Of a stretch of DNA of 64,000 nucleotides, positions 10,414 through 19,958 are shown piece after piece. Origin of the DNA: Chondrus crispus (lineage: Eukaryota > Rhodophyta > Florideophyceae > Gigartinales > Gigartinaceae); the NCBI RefSeq assembly GCF_000350225.1, contig NW_005179249.1:804034-868033 (forward strand), written 5' to 3'. Numbering within the stretch: the stretch's first letter is position 1; each line of letters opens with the position of its first letter. The position numbers and the translations under genes were made by a program. The notes beneath the pieces were generated by a model. The model was not told the DNA's origin. It made no database searches and saw nothing but the letters and a program-made list of their open reading frames with translations.

Positions 10414-12019
10414 ACTGCAGATAAGCCTGGGTGATGTCATGGGACCAGACATCAAAACCGAACATACCAGCGATGCAGGCAATCAGCCTTGTTGAATGTT
10501 GATGAAGCGTGGTCAAATCGTGCACAACGTTGAATTTCTCTTTGTCTGTATGCCCTTGAGCAACCAACCCAGCCTTCGCGACTTCCTGTTCTGTTCCTGC
10601 ACGCTTGAGTGACAAAGCAAAACGTGAGCCCATTACGTTGGCGCCTTCAGGTAAACTTGATCCATCTACTCTTTCCCAGGTCCGCATGTCTTGCAGCCAC
10701 TTTATCTATTTATCTCGTGCATCATGAAATCGCACCTCCTTTCCCCTCCGATCCCCTCTAGCTAAAACCTCGGTGAGATATGTGTATTGCCCCGAACCCG
10801 AACTACATCCACTGTAGAGCAATTCGTCTTCTCTGTCATGCCATTAATGCCTGTACTCTTCGTAGTCTGGATCTCGCTCTACATCATCAGGCTCCGACCA
10901 CAACTGCTCGCTGTCCTCTGTTTCTGATTCGGACTCCGGTTCATTGTCCATGCCCGTTTTGTCACGTTCTCCCTCCTCCTGCTTGCTCGCTTCAATGTCA
11001 TATACAGTATAGGGCTTAATACTGGATGCACTAACCTCCCGCAGCTTCTGTCGCTCGTTGAGGAGAGTGATCAACTTTTCTTCGATCTTGAGGACAGAGT
11101 AGAGTCCAGTCCATGAGCTTGAGTGTCCTTTTACTCCTTCCCTCCACACTTATCCAGGATCTCCTTCTGTGAGTGTCATATGCGCTGCCTTGGACGCTCG
11201 CTTCCTGAGGACTGTTTTCATGCGGAGGCGTGCGGTGATCGCCTCCATCTCATGACGGGCAGTCTGCATCATCAAAAAACTTTCCTCTTGGCTTGATATA
11301 CTTTCCGTGCCTGCTGAGACTCTCGGTACGACACCGAATACCAACAAGCTCGGCATGGGACCCTCTGGCCCTAACAGATCGTTCATGCCCTTGTTAGCCA
11401 AAGCTAGAATCACCTCCTTAGTATGTCCGGGGTAGTTGGCCAGAACTTTGTTGTAGATCCTCCCCAATAGGTCGCGGTATCTTTCGCCAACGCTCATTCA
11501 GTTGCTGCTTTCCACCCCGCCGATCTCCACTGCTACTCCGACTTCCGACGTCATCTTATTCCACTTTCTACTCGTGAAGACCGACCTTGCATCGGCCTTA
11601 AGGATATCAGGGTAGCTGACATGTTTTGACACCCAACATGACAAGAACGTCTGCCATACTTGCTCGGTGCTTTCCCCTTCCAAAAATCTGGCCGCGAAGT
11701 AGTGCGTATCCTTGTCGATCACATGAGGAACCGGCTTGCTGTGTATCCACATCAGGTCTAGTATTACTGTACGGCTAAATACTATCCTATCAGAGATAGA
11801 AGCGGTAAACCTTCTCGGCTTTGGTGCACTAAACTGACAGGTATTGCACCTTTTGGATATATCTTCCAGCATCTGTCTCACCTGCGGCGTAGCATCCTCT
11901 AATTTGGCACGTTTGATGAGATTGAACATCTTATCAGTAGAGGGATGGAAGAACCCCTGGTGCATTTTCCGAAGCTCGGGCATTGTGAAGAGCAATTCCT
12001 TCGTCCAGCGGTAGTACAT
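10414..12019 (-). pseudogene. Ty1/copia pol, 5' part: integrase and start of reverse transcriptase
   Basis: Integrase zinc-binding motif (HQGFFHPSTDKMF...CNTCQF) is followed by the integrase core with D (LDLMWIHSK), D (KADARSVFTS) and E (IGGVESSN). RT then opens with TWERVDGSSLPEGANVMGSR and SHDITQAYLQSD. The whole 1.6 kb stays in one frame but contains four nonsense codons: TGA at 11498, TAA at 11150, TAA at 10844 and a TAG near 10705. There is no frameshift. Gag and protease are missing: the frame stops at 12019, where chromovirus-2 sequence begins. Confidence 0.86.
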
Positions 12020-13656
12020 GGGTCAAGATTTCGAACGAGTTCTAAATATTCCCTTCACGACAAGGGAGTCCGAGGACATTAAGTCGAAAGTCTCGGTACG
12101 GGACGAGCTCATGCGTCCGAATTTCGAAAGCACGTGGTGTTTCCAGATTGACTTGTCTCACATAACCGACAACTCAACGCAGCAAGAAATCCTCGAGATG
12201 CTCACCAAGCACGAAACTATGTGGAAACCAAGTTATCTAGGCGAAATTACCGCGACGGAACACCGAATAGACCTTTACCCGTATTCGAAGTCGATAAGGA
12301 AAGCTCCTTATCGACAAGGACACAAGGCATGAGAAACACGAGTTCCGAGATCGCGAAGATGCTCGATGCAGGCGTGATAGAACCGGCTAGCAGCGATTTG
12401 GCAAGTCCCGTAGTTCTCGTTCCCAAGAAAGATGGTTCGATACGGTTCTGTATTGATTACAGACGCTTAAGCACGAAATCCGTGGAGGACGCGTACCCAC
12501 TCCCACGAATGGAAGACTGTCTAGATTCTCTCGGGGATGCTGCTATTTTCACGCCTCTCGACTGCAACTTGGGATATTGGCAGATTCCCGTGGCACCCGA
12601 AGACCGCGACAAGACCGCGTTCACAACACACATGGGGACATTTCGCCACACGAGGATGCCGTTTGGTCTTCGGAACGCACCGGCGACCTTCCAGCGTGCT
12701 CTTGACATAATACTTTCAGGCGTAAGATGGCAGACATGCCTCATATATCTATATGACGTGATCGTGCTTTCTCGTGATACATCGTCCCACATCCAGTACG
12801 TGGATCAAGTACTCGCACTATTAAGGAACGTGGGTGTCTCACTCAAGCTCAAGAAAAGCTCGTTCTTCCAGCCAAAGGTTAATTACCTAGGACACGTTAT
12901 CACGCCAGGAAAGCTTTCTGTTGCTAAAGAAAACACGGCTGCGTTCCCGGATGCGATCTTCCGGAGGACTGCCACCCAGATGAGGTCATTCCTTGGAGCC
13001 GCGAATATGTACCGTCGTTTTATCAAGAATTTCTCGCGAATCGCGAAGCCTTTAAACTCGATGCTCAACAAAGTTGCTAATCCGAACTGGTACGAACCAG
13101 AGGAGGATGCCATCTCGGATTTCGAAGCCCTCAAGTCACTTCTTATCTCGCCACCCGTGCTCGCGCTCCCGCAACTTGACCGCCCGCACAAGATCGACAC
13201 CGACGCGTCTGCCTATCAACTCGGGGCAGCCCTCCTGAAACAACAAGAACTTGAAGACGAGAGTGCATGGAGTCCCGTGGGAAACTGGTCTAAGACCTTG
13301 AAGAGTGCTGAGCAAAATTATAGTGCTACGGAACGTGAATGTTTCTCGGTGGTCTGGGCCATTACGACCTTATGGCCATATCTGAAAGGCACGAAATTCA
13401 CGGTTCGCACGGACCACGATGCGCTACAGTGGTTGCTGACTCTTACAGACAATCTTGGAGACTAATGCGATGGCGTCTGCGCCTCTCTGAGTTTGACTTC
13501 AAGATCGTGTATCGCCCGGGACGTGTTCATCAGGTACCAGATGCCCTTTCAAGATTAGCCAGTCTTACTCGTGGGACGAAACCCGTGGAGGATGACATCC
13601 CTACATTCGGAGTCTACCTCGATCCTGTACTTGTTGCGACGGGTGGAAAAAGCTAG
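12018..13656 (+). pseudogene. Chromovirus-2 pol: reverse transcriptase and RNase H, broken
   Basis: 5'-truncated gypsy Pol. RT motifs are PVVLVPKKDGSIRFCIDYRR, IFTPLDCNLGYWQIPVAPED and GLRNAPATFQRALDIILSG. The catalytic box reads LIYLYDVIVLS: one Asp of YLDD is Tyr, so polymerase activity should be lost. RNase H keeps HKIDTDASAYQLGAAL, SATERECFSVVWAI and TVRTDHDALQWL. Frameshifts occur near 12310 and 13462, and a stop lies at 13654. It is homologous over its length to the pol at 22530-27104. Copia abuts its 5' side with no LTR, gag or protease in between. Confidence 0.88.
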
Positions 13657-14223
13657 AGAACACGCCCGACTGCGAATCACGGTGATATAGAATCAGCAAA
13701 ACGTTCCCACGCCCATGACAAGATCCCCGATGACACATTCAATGAAGCCATCGATTTCTTCGACCCCATTATTGCAGATGAAGATATCGAGCCTGCAAGC
13801 GTAGTAGCGGACATGCCTATGCCAATCACGATTCCCGAGCTTTTGGAATCAGAACGCACAGACGAGCTTTGTCAAACCGTGCTCTCAGGTCGGTCACGAA
13901 AACGTACTTCTCTCTCTCGTGAAGGAGACGATGGCGTGGTACGGCGGGCACATCCCCGACTTTCCGACGTCGAACAAATCGTGTTTCCTGCCGATTTAAG
14001 GCCCCCTGTTCTTAAACTTGCACATTACTCGAAACTCGTCGGGCATCCTGGCCAAACAAGAATGTATCATTACGTGAGAGAGACCTACTATTGGCCTCAC
14101 ACGGCAGCGGATATCTACAGCACCGTGAGAAATTGTTCAACGTGCGAAAAAATGGACTCAAGCTTCGAAGAGCGATGAATCCCTTGAAACTATTCCCCGC
14201 GACCAAGCCACTCACAAACCTAT
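13657..14223 (+). pseudogene. Chromovirus-2 integrase, zinc-binding N-terminal part
   Basis: Continues pol in the RNase H downstream frame after the stop at 13654. The acidic linker is followed by LPVLKLAHYSK-like sequence and HPGQTRMYHYVRETYYWPH ending in CSTCEK, the HHCC zinc-binding domain of gypsy integrases. A stop at 14176-14178 and a frame change precede FPATKPLTNL. The gene is then cut at 14223 by the solo LTR; the catalytic core resumes at 15350. Confidence 0.85.
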
Positions 14224-15349
14224 TGTAGTGCAATATGGGGCTCTACAGGGGGTGTAAAGAAAGGAAAATAATTAAATATGACAAATAGTCCGGGTGGGGG
14301 ACACAAGTGTGAATATTTGCACAGTTTTTATTTTAATCATTTGATTTTATTTAGTTAATTAGTTACCACTAATTTAGCTGACAGTAGATTAGATCCAGGA
14401 TTCAGAGCCACGAGCTACTGTAGTGGCTCCGGCGGGGCGATATATACTCATGCCCCTGGGCCATGAAGTCAGTAAAGGTAACCCAAGTTGCTGGAGTTGA
14501 ATGTCGCCTTGGTCGAAGTCCGTCTCTACCAAGACGCTCCCTTTTACCTAAGTCTACGGCATCCTTCAGCGCTCGGGAGTCCGCCTTCTTTTTTCTTTAT
14601 CTCCCTATCCTTTATTTCCCTACCCTAATTTCCCTTACTCCTGAGTTGGTCCCACCTTGTAGGATTGCGATCCGCAACGTGACGTCATTAGCCATCGGGC
14701 TTCTGTGTTGGTGCACCAGTGGTGCTTTTCTCAGAGTTGGTTCCATCGAAATCTGGTTGCGACCGATCCGGTTTTGGTACTTTGCCATCGGGCAGCACGA
14801 AGGTATAGCGCTGCTATTGTGTCTGTTCCGTCGGAGGCTGTTGCGACGACGTCTTCGACGAAGATCTTATCTCCTATATAAGATAGCGTTGGTTCCGTCG
14901 GAATCTGGTTGCGACCGATCCGGTGTTTGTATTTTGCCATCGGGCAGTACGAAGGTGTAGCGCTGCTACGTTTTCTTCTTTCCCGACAAGCTACGTTGCG
15001 ACGTACCCGTCGAATACCTTATCAAGGGTATAAGGTATCAAGGCGCTCCACGAGCATTGGATTTACGACCCAGCGGGTTCGGTCTGCCTAGATACCCCGC
15101 AGTCGTCGAGCATTTGCCTTTTCAATTCTTTACCATACCTATAATCCCGGGCCGGGCCTTTCTTCCTTTGCCCCCCCTTTTAGGGATTCGAGCTACCGCG
15201 GGTCGCAAGCCCGCATAAAGGGAAAGGGAGCTCCGAACACTCCATGGCATTGCGCCGCCGGCTGCTTCTGTTGTTTCTTTTGTTTGTTTGTTTTCGGGCC
15301 GTGAGGGTCTTCGATCTTGTCCACTGCCTACCAGGCGCATTGCGCCACA
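14224..15349 (+). mobile_element. Solo LTR (1126 bp) inside integrase, duplication CCTAT
   Basis: Begins TGTAGTGCAATATGG and ends ATTGCGCCACA, flanked by CCTAT at 14219-14223 and 15350-15354. It is homologous, in opposite orientation, to the chromovirus-1 LTR at 3529-4574. A TATA-like gcgatatatactc lies near 14440. An internal tandem duplication of about 160 bp (ggttgcgaccgatccgg at about 14755 and 14915) is shared in kind with the other copy. This is the footprint of a full element of the chromovirus-1 family that recombined out. Confidence 0.93.
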
Positions 15350-16500
15350 CCTATGCATTGACATTTTAGGACCACTCACGAAATCCAAGCGCAGCTGCAG
15401 GTTTCTCTTGGTTATCACGGATCGTTTCACCAAATTATCCCAAGTCGTGCCCCTGCGCTCTATCACTGCGTACACGGTTGCAGTCACATTCACGGAACAT
15501 TGGGTATTCAAGTACAGCGCCCCTGAGAGTGCCATACCCGATAATGGCAAGCAATTCGCCGCAAGATTCTTCCAATCGGTCTGTTCTATCCTCGCAATCT
15601 CGAACATTTTCATTAGCATTTATCATCTCGAGACAAATGGTCAGGTCGAGCGGTACAACTGCACAATTCTCGCCATGTTAAGAAATTTCGTGAACATGCA
15701 TCAAGATGATTGGGATAAGTACGCCACAGTTCTGACCTACGCCTATAACAATCACGTGCACAGAACCACGGGAACCACTCCTTTCCACCTCGTGCTTTCC
15801 CGACCTCCTCCTCCGTTTCACCTCGACCACTTTGCGGATAGTATCATTGCCCCGAGCAAGAGCCAACGTGAAGACTACTTCTGGAAATTACAGCGTTCAA
15901 TCGAGAGTGCCCGCACGATTCTCCACAAAACACAAGCTCGATACAAGAAGGACTTGGACAGGCGCGTGCGTTCTACTACCAAAAATATACGCGCAGGCCA
16001 GTACATCTATCTAGACCATATCGATGGAACCATCAAGGGTACCAAGCTTGGAAATCACGCCCTAGGTTCCTTTCGTGTTATCAGAAACGACACTCGAACA
16101 CTCATGATCGAGCGTGATGAAAGTTCCGAGAGAGTCTCCGCCAATCGTGTCACATAAGCGCCTCCGCCGGATGACGTACAACCGCCGGAACCTCTCGCCG
16201 CAACAGAAAAAGTTCTTTAAAGAAAGAATCTCGAAGGCCCGAAGTACGTGATGGAAGAAATTCCAGACCACCGAGTACTGTCTTCGGGAGCAGTCGAGTT
16301 TCGAATCAAGTGGTACGGATACCGTGAACCCACGTAGCAGCCCCGAAGTGATATCCCGGAGGAAGCCATCGCAACATACCTATCTGGACGCCGCCGATAC
16401 CCAAAGCAATACCCCATTAAAATCAAGCTATCCAAGATTCCTCGAAGTCAACAAAAAAAGAACCACTCGCGCTCAAGCGAGGAAGACACCGAGCCCCCGA
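15350..16500 (+). pseudogene. Chromovirus-2 integrase core and chromodomain
   Basis: Integrase catalytic core with all three acidic residues visible: D in CIDILGPLTKSK, D in AIPDNGKQFAARF and E in ETNGQVERYNC. The GPY/F-like module and a basic tail follow. The same frame then meets a TAA at about 16155 and carries a chromodomain-like segment (YVMEEIPDHRV, VEFRIKWYGYREPT) with further stops near 16218 and 16335. Chromodomains of this class tether integrase to modified histones. A purine run, gaaggaggggccggg, at about 16553 is the probable polypurine tract. Confidence 0.85.
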
Positions 16501-16729
16501 AATAACCCGTAGTCCCTTGGCTGACTTTTATTTCTGCCCTAGACGTGCAGTCTGAAGGAGGGGCCGGGACCCGAAGTAATTGTTACGCGCGCAAGATAGA
16601 CGCACTGACGAAAACCCTCAAGAACAATACAAGCAAAAACGCTCAAGACAATCCAGTCACATTTCTTTAATGAATCTAGACGTGCACCACATATCTCGAT
16701 AAGACTCCGCGACGTAAGCTACTAAGATG

Positions 16730-18742
16730 CTAGCCCTGCTCTCCTCGAGGACACGTGTTCCTATATTGCCCAGCAGTACCTTCACGTGTCACGTACTGGT
16801 CCGGTATACTAAGATAGCGAGCGTACGGGTCTCGAATACCGGCACTCTCATAAGCACCAGGAATACGAGAAAGAGATGCGTAAGGATCCGGGATCTGAGC
16901 ACGAGGAGCCATTGCAGACGCGCCCGTGTTCGTGGAGGGCCCCATCGGAAGCGACCCGTACGTGGTCTCATGTCGGGTTGCCGTACCGACATAACCGTGA
17001 TCCTCGTATCTAAGCACGGGCCGAGTCGGTTGAACCCTTGACCTTAAGACTTTGGGATCATACTTGACCCGCTTCCCAATATCATAGGGCATTGTGTAAC
17101 CGCGATCTCGACAATCACGCGGCTTCTCGACTTCCGTGCTCCAAAGGTCCGTTCGGCGCCTTTCGTCAGCGAGATCCCGTGAGATACGTCCGAGTTCTTC
17201 AAGGAACCACGACTCACGCAACTCTGCAGCACGCACACGTTGAAAAGCGGTTTCGATGGTCTCTACAACCGACCATCCTTCAGAACGTGCCGCGAGGCCC
17301 TGCAGTATGGGCCCCGTCACATTTGACTCACGAAGCTCCGCATCGGACATCCGCGAACCCAAGGAAACGAACCTCGGAACAAAACCACGGGTATACCCTA
17401 AGTGCCCCTCACGCAGACCTGTGACAGACATGCCACCTAACTTCGGTCCCGTGTAACTCAACGCCCTCACGAAGGATCCATTCACGAAGAATGCCCACGA
17501 CTCGGAGACTTGAGAGGAAAAGTCCCTACGTGAACACAAATAACTAGCATCGAGACTCCATGCCTCCTTCAAGATCTTGACCTGATCCCCTCGCCTAATC
17601 TCGGAGACTGGGTCACCGCGCTCGTACCTCAAGGGCGGGATGAATTTGAAAGATTTCAAGAATTCCAGGCATTCGTCAATCACGATCCACACGATACCCG
17701 CGCTTACGAACTCGTGGTGAAAGGCACACATCCTGGCGTGAAGCATCTCTAGACGCATGCCCTATTCGAACCGCCAACGGACGCCTCCGACTCCCGGGAA
17801 ATCGTGAAGACCAGCGCACGCATTACCGAAATAGTGAAGGACCCGAGGCATCTTAATGGCAAGCCCGTGAATGCCAGTTGCTCGAAGTGCCACTTCTGGA
17901 AGCGGCAACCCAGTCCGAGATCCGTGAAAAAGCATGAGCTTCTGCCGCCCCTGCACCGGGCATACCTTGTACCTTGAACCGGGACTGGCATCCACGCGAA
18001 GGGCATCGTAGTCCGCAAACGAGATGATCGACCAGAACCTCACGGACAACGACCACGCACAACGATACTCTTGGATGAGAGCACGACCCCTCGAAGTTTC
18101 CACAGAGGGAAGCGATTATTTCCCAATCCTCGGCGACGTGATGGGCGGCTTCTCGAGATCACCACGCAAGTGCTTGTTCATCGCAGTCACGTACCACGCA
18201 TCAGCACTAGATTCCGCGAAAACTCGATCTGATACCAAGCTACTCGGAATCTGGTACCCGGTGGTTAAGAACAAGAGCCATCGAGAACGTGCGGGTCCCG
18301 AGCAAACACTCTCGTCCTTGGTGCAATTGCGAATTAGCTGCGCGTCTCGTCTCCCCGTGTTGACCAAGTAATCCCACCAAAACGAGCCGGACTTCCTCGG
18401 ATACTGCGACCAGCCTTCCACCAAGTCTTCGTGAATTAGACCCCCATTAGTGTCGGGGGTCCCATGCAGGCTTTCAGGTTCTTGAACTTCCTCGTCCCGA
18501 ACAACCCTCTCCGTGCATTCAAGACTTTTCCCACGAAGCGCACGAGCCCAAGGATCGTCGACGTCTCCCGCTCTCGCCTCACGATCTTCGGCCATGCTCA
18601 CGCATTCAAGCGCGTCGACGCCGGCAACCGGTGCGGCACCGAGGTGCGCCGGACCGGTATGCCCAAGGTGCGTCACCTCCACTTCCGCCCTTGTCAAGAC
18701 CGCGACTTGGACACCCGTGGGACCATCTTCGCCTTGCTGCAT
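16730..18742 (-). pseudogene. Antisense ORF of unknown family behind chromovirus-2 pol (about 670 codons)
   Basis: One reading frame from an ATG at 18742 down to 16730, interrupted only by TAA at 18116-18118 and TAG at 17762-17764, with no frameshift. A TGA lies just upstream in frame, supporting this start. The middle looks like a folded protein (SGSFWWDYLVNTG, VRFWSIISFADYDALRVDAS, SRYKVCPVQGRQK, IVWIVIDECLEFL). The C-terminal third is charged, Arg/Glu-rich and helical, ending in a Tyr/Pro-rich tail. I recognise no domain. It is on the strand opposite to pol, between pol and the presumed 3' LTR, as in plant Tat-lineage gypsy elements that carry antisense ORFs. It could instead be a captured host gene. 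Confidence 0.6.
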
Positions 18743-19285
18743 CCGACGGCTTCACGAACCTACGCCTGCCCGACTACCTCGAACCATGTTTCACGTCGTG
18801 CCACAAGACCTGGCTCAGACCCACTCTCCCTCGTTTTTCATGATAATAGCGCGATGCAGACGACGGCGCCTCGCTCATCACAACGAACTGTGCGATCCTA
18901 CATTTTAGGGACGCCGGTGTGTTCGTGCAAAACGAAAAAAATTATCAAGATTTTTTTTGTCGTACGACATTTTTTCATACATAGTCTTGTCGTACGACAA
19001 GATGTTCTTATCTATCTATCGGGAAGAAAAACACGTGACAAACAGGACTAAAACATTTAGGGCACAAAATCTGCGTACACAATCACGTCACCTCCAGTGC
19101 CATCACGAGCTGACACTGTATCCCGCACATTCTTCGTGTACTTGCACCTCTAATCACGACCACACGTGGCAGCCCTTCCTGGCATGGACAGGGGTGTCCA
19201 CGTCTGAGGGGGGGCCATGTGGTATAAACCCATACCACTCTAGTAGTCCTTTTCGCGCGACTCGTGCACACGCGTATCTAGATAA
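18743..19285. other. Non-coding spacer, possibly 3' LTR remnant of chromovirus-2
   Basis: No gene. It contains two palindromes built on TGTCGTACGACA (18958-18969 and 18986-19001, the latter 16 bp perfect) in an A/T-rich run. The young chromovirus is inserted at its right end (duplication gataa 19281-19285). The sequence on the other side of that element (31405 onward) has a TATA-like agtatatagtg near 31567 and R/U5-like composition, so the two flanks may be halves of one interrupted LTR. Confidence 0.35.
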
Positions 19286-19882
19286 TGTAGCATAACTGCG
19301 AGGACGTTATTTGGATGAGCGGGGTGACTACTGTACTCCCGCCAAATGCATTACAGCGCGCACGCCCGCGCGTGTAAGTACGCGCTTGCTGCTCGCTGTG
19401 CACGTGTACAGCGTGACGATCCGTGTAAGGCGCTACCTAGATACTGTAGTATGTTATGATAGATTATTTACTTGTACACTAATTGACAGGGCGACCGGCG
19501 GCGGAGGGAGGACAAGGACAAGCACGGGCTTGGTACCAGATCCTCCACCGCAGGTCTAACCCCGTCCGCTTATTCTAAACGCGTTCTCTTAACGCGAGCG
19601 CGCTAACTAGACACTAACGCGGGTAGCGGTCGCGAACGTACGCGCGCGAGCTGGATCCGCCTCCGCCCGTCGGTGCTAGAACGCTAACTAGCGCCGCCCC
19701 GGGGCGTCGAGCGCGTCGAACCGCTCTACCGCGTACTGTGTTCGCGTCCGCTCCCCACCGCTCTACCACGCTACCACTGCCCGCGTTCTTTTCTGGTGTG
19801 TGTGTTTTTGTCCTCTCTCGCGTACACAGGTCTTCGAAGAACCACAGCTAAACCCCCAACGCGACCGGGGGTTTATGCTACA
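19286..19882 (+). repeat. 5' LTR of the young chromovirus (597 bp)
   Basis: Begins TGTAGCATAACTGC and ends GGTTTATGCTACA, with 10-bp inverted ends TGTAGCATAA/TTATGCTACA. It compares with the 3' LTR at 30808-31404 with six single-base differences. It contains CACGTG (about 19400) and clustered ACGCG. The tRNA primer site TGGTCTCCCGACCTA starts 1 nt after it (19884-19898). Confidence 0.97.
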
Positions 19883-19958
19883 TTGGTCTCCCGACCTAGA
19901 AGGCCACACGATTATCGCGAGAAGACTATCGTTCGAGTCCGCATCCGCACGCGTCGAA

